Below, in pieces: positions 55,212 through 63,991 of a stretch of 64,000 nucleotides of DNA (the first letter of the stretch is position 1; every line of letters begins with the position of its first letter). The stretch comes from Methylomonas montana (GTDB lineage Bacteria > Pseudomonadota > Gammaproteobacteria > Methylococcales > Methylomonadaceae), in the NCBI RefSeq assembly GCF_030490285.1, contig NZ_CP129884.1, positions 3,472,001-3,536,000 of the forward strand, in the 5' to 3' direction. The notes beneath the pieces were generated by a model. It had not been told where the DNA came from. It saw only the letters and a program-made list of their open reading frames with translations, and made no database searches. A program made the position numbers and the translations under genes.

Positions 55212-56189
55212 TCAATTTGTGGCTATTTTCACATTCACTTCCAAGCCTACGGGCAACTGTAATTCACCATCAGGCTCGATAAATACCTGAATCACATCGA
55301 TATCTTTGCGTTCGGTAGCGGCTTTCGTAAAAACCGTTTTCTTGCCCATGATTTTTTTCACCAAGGCGACATGGGCGGGAATTTCTCTTTCCCCGAGTCC
55401 GCGGCCGAAAATAATTGCCTTTTGCCCTTCTCGAAGCGTTAAAGCATAATTTTCGTCTATTTCGGCTCTGATCCTGAGGTTGGATAAATTGCCAAGCAGT
55501 AAAGCTGGTTCAGGGCTACCGGCTGCAAAAGTGGATTCGCCAACACGCAATATCCTTTCCAGTATAGTCCCATTTTCTGGGGCAACTAGCATCGTTTCCA
55601 ATAGATGTTGTTTGGCCGATTGTAATTGGGCTTTAGCAATAGCTACTTGAGCTTCGGCAACTCGTTTGTCGACGTCACGTACAAAGTTAGTCAGGTAGCG
55701 CGTTTCGGCGATAGCGCGTTGGCTTTCCGCTCGTTTGAGCTTGGCGTTGGTTTCGGCCAAATCTCGCTCATCTTCAGATGCAAACTTACCGTCCATTAAT
55801 TTATCGATGCGTTCTAATTTGCGACGAGCGTACTCTGAATCTAATATACTGACATGTTCAGCACTTTTTTTGGCTTCGATTTCGTAAGGGTTAACTCCTG
55901 CCAACACCTTTTCTAATTCTGCCTGAGCCGCGACTAATTGGCTTTCAGCTAAGGCTACTGCGGCTTGTTCTTCGTCATTTTTTTGATTGGCCAAGATATC
56001 GCCAATTTTAACCTGTTGACCGATATCAACCTTATATCCGCCTAAGATGCCTTCATGCCTAAAAACAAGTCGGCGAATCTCGCTAGTTGGTTCAACATAA
56101 CCAATTCCTTGAATCCAGCGTTGTTCGGAGTATGCAGGTTGTGCTGTCGCTAATTTAATAAAGAAAAACAGGAAGGAAAGGCGTCGCAT
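55212..56189 (-). CDS. DevB-like ABC exporter membrane fusion protein
   Basis: A 325-residue HlyD-type adaptor. The signal peptide (RRLSFLFFFIKLATAQPAYS) is followed by a lipoyl-like strand pair (GGYKVDIGQQVKIGDILANQ), a long helical hairpin (AALAESQLVAAQAELEKVL ... RAIAETRYLTNF), and a second lipoyl half (VAPENGTILERILRVGE). It spans the periplasm. It is the third gene in transcription of a three-gene set (permease, ATPase, adaptor), the DevCAB arrangement of exporters for lipids or small molecules. An outer-membrane TolC-type partner is not in the window. Confidence 0.88.
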   Translation of the reverse strand: MRRLSFLFFFIKLATAQPAYSEQRWIQGIGYVEPTSEIRRLVFRHEGILGGYKVDIGQQVKIGDILANQKNDEEQAAVALAESQLVAAQAELEKVLAGVNPYEIEAKKSAEHVSILDSEYARRKLERIDKLMDGKFASEDERDLAETNAKLKRAESQRAIAETRYLTNFVRDVDKRVAEAQVAIAKAQLQSAKQHLLETMLVAPENGTILERILRVGESTFAAGSPEPALLLGNLSNLRIRAEIDENYALTLREGQKAIIFGRGLGEREIPAHVALVKKIMGKKTVFTKAATERKDIDVIQVFIEPDGELQLPVGLEVNVKIATN

Positions 56190-56212
56190 GCTAAATTTCC
56201 AACGATATTAGG

Positions 56213-56923
56213 TTAGTAAAAGATATTATCCGTAGCCGCAGTTTGCTGTTGTTCGGAAACAATGCCGTCTGCGATCGATAGTATCCGGTCGAACAAGGGC
56301 AGCATACGTGTATCATGCGTTACGACTACCAGCACTGCCTGCTCTAGTCGCGCTTGGTCTAGCAATAGCTCGACTACAGTTTTACCTGTCTGCCAATCCA
56401 ATGCGGCAGTAGGCTCATCTGCCAGAACGATTGATGGTCGGTGTAATAAGGCTCTGGCAATGGCTACACGTTGTCGCTGGCCACCACTGAGTTGTGACGG
56501 GTATTTGTAACGCATTGCTCTGAGTTCGAGACGGTCCAATAGCCCATCAAGGCGGAAGAAAATGTCATCGTTGCTCATGCCGGCATTTTGACCTACAACA
56601 GCGAGATTTTCTTCTATCGTCAAAAACGGGAGCAATTGCGCGTGCTGAAAAATGAACCCTAATTTTTGCCGACGCACTTCTGTCAAACTGCTTTTGTCAG
56701 AGAAATTGACGGCTTGATTGTCTATCAATAGCTTCCCTTCACTAGGTGAGAGCAAACAGCCCAATATTGATAACAATGTGGTTTTCCCTGAGCCGGAAGG
56801 ACCAATCAAAACGGAGGCTTGTCCTTGAAAGAACTCCAAATCCACTTGTTTTAACACCAATTCCATAATATCCCCAGAACCATAGTTTTTGATGATCCCT
56901 TGGCATGTCATGACATTTTTCAT
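56213..56923 (-). CDS. DevA-like ABC exporter ATP-binding protein
   Basis: A 236-residue MacB/LolD/DevA-class ATPase. Walker A GPSGSGKTT, signature SGGQRQRVAIARAL and Walker B IVLADEPTAALD are complete. It overlaps the permease gene by 4 bp (ATGA) and is 23 bp before the adaptor gene. It powers an efflux-type, mechanotransmission exporter. The type resembles MacB- and DevA-like systems rather than importers. Confidence 0.9.
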   Translation of the reverse strand: MKNVMTCQGIIKNYGSGDIMELVLKQVDLEFFQGQASVLIGPSGSGKTTLLSILGCLLSPSEGKLLIDNQAVNFSDKSSLTEVRRQKLGFIFQHAQLLPFLTIEENLAVVGQNAGMSNDDIFFRLDGLLDRLELRAMRYKYPSQLSGGQRQRVAIARALLHRPSIVLADEPTAALDWQTGKTVVELLLDQARLEQAVLVVVTHDTRMLPLFDRILSIADGIVSEQQQTAATDNIFY

Positions 56924-58056
56924 CCGTGGAACACCGATACAGGGTCAAGTTTAAAAATGGCTCTGATCGAAAACCAGGTAGCGGCTATGCAGCAAAATAG
57001 TGAAAAGACTATAAGGCAGGATGAAACCAAAGGCGTGGTCTCTAAAGGAATCGGGCTACGTGCAGAGATGTTACATGCAATGATAAACAGCAAAGAACCG
57101 ACAGCCACACCCACTCCACCCAAACTCAAACTTTGGGTTAGAACGATTTGACGCAAGGTTTTTTGATGGAAGCCCAGAGCTAATAATGTAGCGTAATTGC
57201 CGATATGGTCTTGGGTTATGGCGAACAAAGTCTGGCTCATAATGACAGCTCCAACCAGCAACCCTAACAGCGCTGTGATGATGACAGTTATGCCAACCCC
57301 CGTTTCCAACATCCAGTATTTCACTGATCTATCGGCAAATTCCTCAGTGGTCAAAACTTCGACATCTGCCACTTCCTTTGCTATGCGGTCACGTACATCA
57401 AATGGGTTGGAACCGGAATCGATACGGGCTACAACATAGGATATTTCGTCATCGCGATATAATCGCGCATAATTCAAAGCGTTTTTGATAGATGTAAAGA
57501 CGAACGGAGAGGCGGTAAAAGTACGGACGCCTTTTGAGATACCGCCAACGATAACCCTTTTTTCCTCCATTTCCGCTTTGTCGTTAACATTGCTGACGCC
57601 TAATGCGTCAGCTGATAATTCGTCGACAATAACGGTGCCTGGTAGATGGATGGAATCAATCGAACCGGACTTCATTTTCCACGGTGCGCCCGCATTTCCG
57701 ATGTCAATACCAATTAATTCGACGGTTATACGCTTGCCTTGCGGATGTTGCCAATTGACCCAGGTCACTATCAAGCCTTCAGCCCAACTTACTCCCTTAA
57801 CGCTACTGACTTGTTGAACTCGATGTCGAGGAAGTGGGTTTCCGAAATCCAGGGTACGGGTTGCCTTGGGCATTACCCAGATATCAACGCCAGCATGATT
57901 AATGATTGCGCTATTAGTATTTACCCAGCCGACCAGCAGGCCAATTTGCGCTGCTGCAAGGAAAAAAGCGATGGCGATGCCGATGACCGTCATAACCAAA
58001 CGCATGGGGTTGTGATACAGCATCTGTGTGGAAACGGTCACTACAACGGATTTCAT
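56920..58056 (-). CDS. DevC-like FtsX-family ABC permease
   Basis: A 378-residue permease with the FtsX/MacB topology: one N-terminal helix (MRLVMTVIGIAIAFFLAAAQIGLLVG), a large periplasmic domain (about residues 45-255), then three helices at the C-terminus. The N-terminal VNTNSAIINHAGVDIWVMP segment is characteristic of DevC proteins. In cyanobacteria DevBCA exports glycolipids. First gene of the unit; divergent from the ThiF-like gene with 128 bp between, so a shared control region is possible. Confidence 0.88.
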   Translation of the reverse strand: MKSVVVTVSTQMLYHNPMRLVMTVIGIAIAFFLAAAQIGLLVGWVNTNSAIINHAGVDIWVMPKATRTLDFGNPLPRHRVQQVSSVKGVSWAEGLIVTWVNWQHPQGKRITVELIGIDIGNAGAPWKMKSGSIDSIHLPGTVIVDELSADALGVSNVNDKAEMEEKRVIVGGISKGVRTFTASPFVFTSIKNALNYARLYRDDEISYVVARIDSGSNPFDVRDRIAKEVADVEVLTTEEFADRSVKYWMLETGVGITVIITALLGLLVGAVIMSQTLFAITQDHIGNYATLLALGFHQKTLRQIVLTQSLSLGGVGVAVGSLLFIIACNISARSPIPLETTPLVSSCLIVFSLFCCIAATWFSIRAIFKLDPVSVFHG

Positions 58057-58184
58057 TAGTAGAACAGCTAAGTTAAGTTTTAGCGAACGCCAATGGGAAG
58101 GTCATAATTAGATTCTCAATACAGATTCAGATTGACAGTATATCATTTCACCTATACAACCATAAATAAACAACAGGGGTAGTT

Positions 58185-59057
58185 ATGGCTACGGCATTTG
58201 ATTATCAACAGGCGTTTTCCAGAAACATAGGCTGGATGACGACGGAAGAGCAATATATTTTGCGTGGCAAAAGGATAGCAATAGCCGGCTTAGGCGGCGT
58301 GGGAGGGAGTCATTTATTGACATTGACGCGCCTCGGTGTGGGTGCCTTTAATATCGCCGATTTCGATAAATTCGAATTGCCCAACTTTAATCGCCAGGCT
58401 GGCGCAGCTGTTTCACACCTGGAACGACCGAAGACCGAGGTCCTCGAGCAAATGGCGCGCGATATAAATCCGGAAATAAAGATTAAAACATTTCCCAGCG
58501 GAGTGACGGCAGAAAATCTGTCGGAATTTTTTACGGGTGTCGATATATATGTCGATGGTCTGGATTTTTTTGCTTTCGATGCACGGGAGCAGGTTTTCGC
58601 CTATTGTGCCAAACACAATATCCCCGCAGTGACGGCTGCGCCGTTGGGCATGGGTACGGCGCTGTTGAATTTCTTGCCTGGCCAAATTACGTTCGAACAA
58701 TATTTCCGGCTGGAAGGCAAATCCGAAACCGATAAAATCCTTCATTTCCTGCTGGGACTGTCGCCTGCGATGCTGCAACAAGGCTATTTAGTCGACCAAA
58801 GCGCGGTCGATTTGATCCGTCACCAAGGCCCTTCTACGCCGATGGCCTGTGAACTCTGTGCCGGTGTTGCTGCAACACAAGTGTTAAAGATATTGCTCAA
58901 GCGCGGCAAAGTGTTGGCGGCGCCGTGGGGCCTACAGTTCGATGCATACACAAACAAACTGGTAAGAACTTGGCGGCCTGGCGGGAATGGTAATCCGATT
59001 CAGCGTTTAGGCATTGCGCTGGCTAAGCGGCAGTTTATGAAATTGACAATGGGTTGA
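58185..59057 (+). CDS. ThiF/E1-like adenylyltransferase
   Basis: A 290-residue member of the ThiF/MoeB/HesA superfamily. The nucleotide-binding loop GLGGVGGS lies at residues 35-42, with Asp59/Asp61 and the conserved N-x-N-R-Q at 67-71 (LPNFNRQAG). One Cys-x2-Cys is present (Cys222, Cys225 in ACELCAG). The second CxxC pair of zinc-binding MoeB/ThiF proteins is not seen. Such enzymes adenylate a carboxyl terminus or a small acid. The nearest arrangement known to me is Rv1355c of Mycobacterium, where a ThiF domain is fused to a nitroreductase-like domain. Here the two are separate genes, now split by an IS. Confidence 0.85.
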   Translation: MATAFDYQQAFSRNIGWMTTEEQYILRGKRIAIAGLGGVGGSHLLTLTRLGVGAFNIADFDKFELPNFNRQAGAAVSHLERPKTEVLEQMARDINPEIKIKTFPSGVTAENLSEFFTGVDIYVDGLDFFAFDAREQVFAYCAKHNIPAVTAAPLGMGTALLNFLPGQITFEQYFRLEGKSETDKILHFLLGLSPAMLQQGYLVDQSAVDLIRHQGPSTPMACELCAGVAATQVLKILLKRGKVLAAPWGLQFDAYTNKLVRTWRPGGNGNPIQRLGIALAKRQFMKLTMG

Positions 59058-59361
59058 TTTCATTCGTTTTCAAACGAAATGCCAGAATAGACCGCGTTCG
59101 ATGGCAATCGCTTCGATTTTATCGGCATTTTTTTGGGTAGCCTACCCTGAACAGCATATGCAAGGTTTCGCCGTCGTTTAACAGGCTTTTGAAAATTGCC
59201 CCCATGCCTTCGGCTTCAAAAGCATTTTTTGCGGCTGCGGGGCGTCCGGAAGCCCGAGCACGCCTTAAAAAACCGTTCTGGCCGCCTATATTCACCCTAA
59301 AGGGGTTAAGTTTCCGCCTTTTGGCGGGTTTCAGGCGCACGACCGCCTAGGCGGTGCTGTA

Positions 59362-59598
59362 TCACCAGCCAAAAATGGCGCTCATCCGTGCCAATTTGTA
59401 GGCCGCGAAGGTAAAAATCGCTTGTGCCGCGACCTTCTTCATCCCGCGAAACTTGGTTTGTCGTAGCGGGCCGACGGTCTTGGTCCAACTGAAGACTTCT
59501 TCTATCCGCTTGCGGATTTTGAGGCTTTGGCGGTAGAGGAATTCGCAATGCAAATATTCGGCTTGGATAAGTATTACGTAGTCTGTTTTCGGTGGCGC
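59362..59598 (-). pseudogene. C-terminal remnant of an older IS5-family transposase
   Basis: The minus strand encodes the final part of an IS5-type transposase: RKRIEEVFSWTKTVGPLRQ, then KFRGMKKVAAQ and TFAAYKLARMSAIFGW before the stop. Everything N-terminal is missing; the frame ends at the point where the next IS is inserted. The 3' side (59119-59361) has palindromes such as ACCGCCTAGGCGGT at 59342-59355 and no further gene; it may be the remnant's own 3' end. It shows an IS hot spot between the ThiF and nitroreductase genes. Confidence 0.8.
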
Positions 59599-59602
59599 CA
59601 TT

Positions 59603-60875
59603 GGGCACCTCGAAAAACCTGCCCCCAAGAGAACATAGTCGCATCATCATCCAGCGGATTCTAAAGCCCATGATCAAAGAAAGCCTGTTTGCTGCCAAAG
59701 AACGAGAAACCAAGCTGAACAAGTTAGGTGATGTTCTTCAAATCCTGGAACAGCATGTTGATTTCGCCGCCTTAGCAGCTGCGATTGATGCAGCGGCACC
59801 CCGACCCAGTCGGGAGCGCGGCGGTCGTCCGCCGTTTCCGACCGAAATCATGGTTCGTATGTTGTTATTGCAGCAACTGTATAACCTCAGCGACGAGCAA
59901 CTGGAATTTCAATTGCTGGATCGTTTGAGTTTCCAACGATTTGCCGGGCTAAGGCACAGCAGCCAGATCCCCGATCGCATTTATGCCCTGTGGGTACCAC
60001 GTTCTGGACATTCCGTGAGCGGCTGATGGCGGCGGGAGCCAGTGAAACGATCTTTGAAGCCGCGAATCGCGAATTAGATAAGCACGGCTATCTGGCGCGT
60101 GGTGGCCAAATGATTGATGCCAGCATCGTGCCCGCGCCCAAGCAGCATCGGCCTAAAGGCGAGAAAGCCCTGATCGAAGAGCAGGCCATGCCTATCGACT
60201 GGTCACCCGCCAAGCGTCGGCAAAAAGACATCGATGCGACGTGGACAAAAAAGCATGGCAAATCGTACTTCGGATACAAGTTGTCAGCCAACGTGGATAA
60301 GCGATACAAACTGGTTCGTAAAGTTAAAGTCAGCACGGCCAGCGAGCACGATACCTTGCATCTGGATGAGGTGCTGGACACTTTTAATACCGGCCGCGAA
60401 CTGTATGCTGACAAAGGCTATGTGGACAAAGAACGTGAAGCGCGAATCAAAGCGTCAGGTCTTCGGGTGCATATCCAACGCAAGGCGGCCAAAGGCAAAC
60501 CGCTATCCGACTGCCAAAAGCGGCGCAATACGCGGATTGCCAAGACCCGTGCCCGAGTTGAGCATGTGTTTGCCAGTTTGGAACAGATGGGCGGCAAAGG
60601 CTTGCGAAGTGTTGGGCTAGCTCGCGCCACGTTACAACTGAACTTCAAGGTGGCCACTTATAATTTGCGTCGCCTCTGCAGTTTAAAGACCTGCGGTATT
60701 AAGCCTGCTTTTGCCTTCTGACGGGCATAGTGCGCTTGAAATCGTCAAAAATGGCGATTTCAGGATAAAAACCGCCCCAAACAGGGCGAAAATAAGGCGC
60801 CAAATCAGCTGGCTGGTTTGAGTGGTAACTTAGATACAGATTTCTAGGCTATTTTGCCGGTATTTCGAGGTCCCC
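59603..60875 (+). mobile_element. IS5-family insertion sequence with disrupted transposase
   Basis: A 1273-bp element. Near-perfect ends GGCACCTCGAAAAACCTGC (59604-59622) and the complement of GGGACCTCGAAATACCGGC (60856-60874) match at 16 of 19 positions. They are flanked by the direct repeat CATT (59599-59602 and 60876-60879). It carries one transposase gene broken by a short insertion. It interrupts the ThiF to nitroreductase interval, ending 54 bp before the nitroreductase start. Confidence 0.85.
59670..60721 (+). pseudogene. Frameshifted IS5-family transposase
   Basis: Two frames together make one IS5-family transposase of about 345 residues. The first (from ATG at 59670) gives the DUF772-type domain with GRPPFPTEIMVRMLLLQQLY. 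The second holds GGQMIDASIVPAPKQ, a middle ELYADKGYVDKE, and RARVEHVFASLEQMGG, the three catalytic blocks. Between them, a 17-bp stretch at 59979-59995 separates IPDR from TTFWTFRERL. Removing it restores one continuous frame, so it looks like a disabling insertion and not a programmed frameshift. The transposase is probably inactive unless supplied in trans. Confidence 0.85.
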
Positions 60876-60929
60876 CATTATTTTAACGGTGGCTGAATAA
60901 AATCCAAAAACACCCTAAATTCACATCCG

Positions 60930-62003
60930 ATGTCGGGTCAAAAAATGAATAAAGAATTGATCAATAAAATTTTGGAAGCCGCAATTAGAGCCCCTTCCGG
61001 CGATAACGTCCAACCGTGGCGGTTTCAGGTGTCGGAAGATTTTACAAGGATAGACTTGTATAACCTTCCGGAGAAAGACGATTCCTATTACAACTTCGAG
61101 CAAGCTGCTTCCTATATAGCCCATGGGGCCTTATTGGAAAACATTTTGATTGCAGCGGGGCATATGGGAATTGCAGTGCGCTATCAATTATTTCCCGATG
61201 ATTTGGAGCCAGACCTAGTGGTTCGAATGGATCTGACCGGTGCATTGCCTCAACCCGATCCTTTGTATCACTCGATTTTCAATCGACGCACTAACCGATT
61301 CCCTTTTCGACGAGTCGACGTTACGGAACAATCACTTGAGAAGTTAAAGGAATCTGTAAAATGTCTTGACAATATATCAATCAGCCTTATAAACCAAAAA
61401 GATAAAATCAATGCGTTGGCAAAAATTTTAATGGTCAATGATCGCCTAGTCTTCGAGCGCAAGGATCTACATGGCTTCTTGTTTGACAAAATCCGTTGGA
61501 ACATGGAGCAAGTAGACGAGACGCGAGATGGTTTGCCGGTTGAAACATTAGGACTCAATCCTATAGAGAAAGTGTTTTTTCCGCTAATGCGGTTCTGGAG
61601 GGTGGTCAAAATAGCTAACTTATTCGGTTTGTCGAGAATTATAGGCCTCAAATGCTGGTGGAATTGCCGAAATGCTTCAGTTTTGGCAATGATCAGTTCA
61701 GCTGGAAATGATAAATTTGCATTCGTGCAAGGCGGTCGTGCAGTACAAAGGCTATGGTTGGAAGCGACAAATCAGGGGTTAGAAATGCAACCCATAATAG
61801 GTTTGCCGTTACTTATACACCGATTAATTCAAACAAAAGTATTGAATTTTGGTGATAAACATAGGCAAATGATCGAGCGTACGAGGATATCCTTAATTGA
61901 TCAATCTAGTATCTCTGAAACGGAAACTTTAATTTCAAGCTTTCGAATTGGTTACGGAAGCGCACGCACAATCGAAACAAAACGGAGAAACTTAGATAGT
62001 TAG
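60930..62003 (+). CDS. Nitroreductase-like FMN protein
   Basis: A 357-residue protein with a nitroreductase fold. The N-terminal ILEAAIRAPSGDNVQPWRFQV is the FMN-phosphate-binding segment. FNRRTNRFPFRRVDV and the C-terminal GGRAVQRLWLEATNQGLEMQP are the other family blocks. It resembles Acg-type proteins and the C-terminal half of Rv1355c-like fusions. The start is at 60930; MNKELINKIL at 60945 is a good alternative, with GGGTC before it. The base composition is more A/T-rich than upstream genes. Partnership with the ThiF-like enzyme is suggested by the fused form elsewhere. Confidence 0.82.
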   Translation: MSGQKMNKELINKILEAAIRAPSGDNVQPWRFQVSEDFTRIDLYNLPEKDDSYYNFEQAASYIAHGALLENILIAAGHMGIAVRYQLFPDDLEPDLVVRMDLTGALPQPDPLYHSIFNRRTNRFPFRRVDVTEQSLEKLKESVKCLDNISISLINQKDKINALAKILMVNDRLVFERKDLHGFLFDKIRWNMEQVDETRDGLPVETLGLNPIEKVFFPLMRFWRVVKIANLFGLSRIIGLKCWWNCRNASVLAMISSAGNDKFAFVQGGRAVQRLWLEATNQGLEMQPIIGLPLLIHRLIQTKVLNFGDKHRQMIERTRISLIDQSSISETETLISSFRIGYGSARTIETKRRNLDS

Positions 62004-62332
62004 AAAAATGGAATTTGGATTGTTTCTAAAGTTGCCATGGAAAAAACATTTTGGAGAGACTTAATCAATGACAGAAATGCCGCCATCTAGTGGACAGTCC
62101 AATCGATGGGGAGTATTTCTAGGTAACTTTGGAGATTGAGGGTATTGATTGCCGCTATCCCAACGCCTATCAGCCCTTGCTTTAGAATGACGGCACCTTA
62201 ACTTCAAGTTGCTTAGGTTTTGCAGTTACGGCCACTAATTCTTAACTGGATAATAATGGAATACTATAATTATATTGATGTTGGGAATGTTTCACTAAAC
62301 ACTAAGCACAACATACAAACGAATTAATATTT
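62004..62332 (+). other. Intergenic region with tiny candidate ORFs
   Basis: The gap between the nitroreductase and the GMC oxidoreductase holds two very short frames with start codons: 62008-62064 (18 residues) and 62068-62139 (23 residues, listed separately). The part from 62140 to 62332 is A/T-rich, with no gene, and likely carries the promoter of the GMC gene. No terminator hairpin with a T-run was seen. Confidence 0.5.
62068..62139 (+). CDS. Candidate 23-residue peptide
   Basis: An ATG at 62068 preceded by GGAGAG at about 10 bases opens a 23-codon frame. The peptide begins MTEMPPSSGQ and ends WGVFLGNFGD. It has a polar leader-like first half and a Gly/aromatic second half. It lies between two putative modification enzymes. 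It could be a peptide precursor, a truncated N-terminus of a lost gene, or chance. Nothing in the sequence decides between these. Confidence 0.3.
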   Translation: MTEMPPSSGQSNRWGVFLGNFGD

Positions 62333-63946
62333 ATGAAAGATTCAGTTCTTAATGACCAGACCGATAATCCTGAAGATATTGACTGGGATTATATTATTGT
62401 TGGCACAGGCATTGGAGGGGCAACGTTAGGTTTCCGACTAGCTCAAGAAGGAAAAAAGGTTCTGTTTTGCGAGAAAGGACGTTCGTTATTTGCTACTTCC
62501 GGGGAGTTTTCAGGAGATTATGCGGAGCAGTTCTTTCCAATTCGGAAATCGCCTTCTGAAGAAGATCATGAAGTTTTAGAACAGTCAGGAAGGTGGCCAT
62601 TTAAAATCAAAGATGTTTCCGCAAAAAAGACAAAGAGTTTTATCCCCTTCATGGGCGTAGGAACGGGTGGATCTAGCTCGCTTTATGGTGCAGCAATGGA
62701 ACGTTTCAAACCAGAAGACTTCGAAGCTGGTCGTTGGCATTTCGACGCTGAGGAATCTTCGATTCCTGAAAAATGGCCTATTACCTACGATGAACTTTCT
62801 TCTTACTACGAATTGGCAGAAAAATTATATAGAGTTAGAGGGGATAATATGTCGTTTGCCGCGCCTCCGCTCTCCAATGCCAATAAGGAGTTATATGATT
62901 TTTTACAAAAACAAGGGATGCATCCTTATAGGCTGCCAATTGCTTGCGAATTTTCCTCGAACAAATGCAATACATGCCAAGGATATCTCTGTTCCGAAGC
63001 ATGTAAAAATGACAGTTCAAAAATTTGTTTAGAACCAGCACTCACCAGATATGGAGCAACACTATTAGATCAGTGTGAGGTAGAAAAAATTCATTCGTCT
63101 AAAAACAAAATAACAGCAATTCACGCAGAGTGGAAAGGTAGTCAAATTCGGCTTAAAGGGAAGCATTTTGTTTTAGCGGCGGGGGCATTGGTAACGCCTG
63201 TTATTCTACTTCGCTCAGCCACGGAAAAATATCCAAGCGGTTTGGCAAACCACTCAGGGATGGTAGGAAAAAACTTGATGCGGCACTTTGTTGATATGTA
63301 TGTTTTTCATTCAGGAATCAAACCACAAAAGTACGAAAATATAAAAGAAATTGCATTTAATGATTTTTATTGTTCAACTAAAATGAAATTCGGGACTGTT
63401 CAATCATTTGGTTGGATGCCTCCCGCTGATATATTAGTCGAGACAATTGAACAAGATATACATAATACTGCGTTTGCTTTTGCTGCCTATCTTTATAGAG
63501 GGATAAAACCCATTATTAGGCCAATGGTAGAACAAATGTTGTGTAACCGTTTGATTCTTGCATCAACTCTCGAAGATTTGCCGTATACAGATAATAGAGT
63601 GTTCCCGGATGGTAATTCTGGAATCAAGTTTACGTACAAAATCAAAGATTATGATAAAAGGCGAATAAAAAGATTCCGAACGGAGTTAAAGCAAGTTTTC
63701 AAGCCTTTACGTCATATTCTTATCAAGCAAGCAGAAAACAATGAAAGACTCGCGCATGTGTGTGGTACTTGTAGAATGGGCGACGATCCAGCAACTAGCG
63801 TAGTTGATAAATTCAACCGCGTTCACGATTTTGATAATTTAACGATTATAGATAGCTCATTTTTTCCTTCTAGCGGGGGAGCCAATCCCTCCCTTACTAT
63901 TGCTGCGAACGCGTTGCGTGTCGCAGATCATTTATTGAGTCTGTGA
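62333..63946 (+). CDS. GMC-family FAD oxidoreductase with a four-cysteine cluster
   Basis: A 537-residue flavoprotein. The FAD dinucleotide motif DYIIVGTGIGGATLGFRL lies at about residues 18-36, followed by CEKGRSLF. The GMC-type substrate segment has GVGTGGSSSLYGAAMERF. The cysteine cluster Cys212-x2-Cys215-x4-Cys220-x3-Cys224 (CNTCQGYLCSEAC) is unusual for ordinary GMC enzymes and may bind Fe-S or Zn. The C-terminal HVCGTCRMGDDP and GGANPSLTIAANALRVADHL carry the active-site region. Substrate unknown; probably an alcohol or sterol-like compound. Low-GC codon use. Confidence 0.88.
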   Translation: MKDSVLNDQTDNPEDIDWDYIIVGTGIGGATLGFRLAQEGKKVLFCEKGRSLFATSGEFSGDYAEQFFPIRKSPSEEDHEVLEQSGRWPFKIKDVSAKKTKSFIPFMGVGTGGSSSLYGAAMERFKPEDFEAGRWHFDAEESSIPEKWPITYDELSSYYELAEKLYRVRGDNMSFAAPPLSNANKELYDFLQKQGMHPYRLPIACEFSSNKCNTCQGYLCSEACKNDSSKICLEPALTRYGATLLDQCEVEKIHSSKNKITAIHAEWKGSQIRLKGKHFVLAAGALVTPVILLRSATEKYPSGLANHSGMVGKNLMRHFVDMYVFHSGIKPQKYENIKEIAFNDFYCSTKMKFGTVQSFGWMPPADILVETIEQDIHNTAFAFAAYLYRGIKPIIRPMVEQMLCNRLILASTLEDLPYTDNRVFPDGNSGIKFTYKIKDYDKRRIKRFRTELKQVFKPLRHILIKQAENNERLAHVCGTCRMGDDPATSVVDKFNRVHDFDNLTIIDSSFFPSSGGANPSLTIAANALRVADHLLSL

Positions 63947-63991
63947 ATTTTAACTTATATTTTATTGAAGTATATTTGGGAGCTTCACGAA

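Noticed and set aside
59119..59340. 73-residue minus-strand frame beside the IS5 remnant
   Set aside because: It lies past the transposase stop in palindrome-rich IS end sequence and has no ribosome site or domain; treated as part of the remnant's surroundings.
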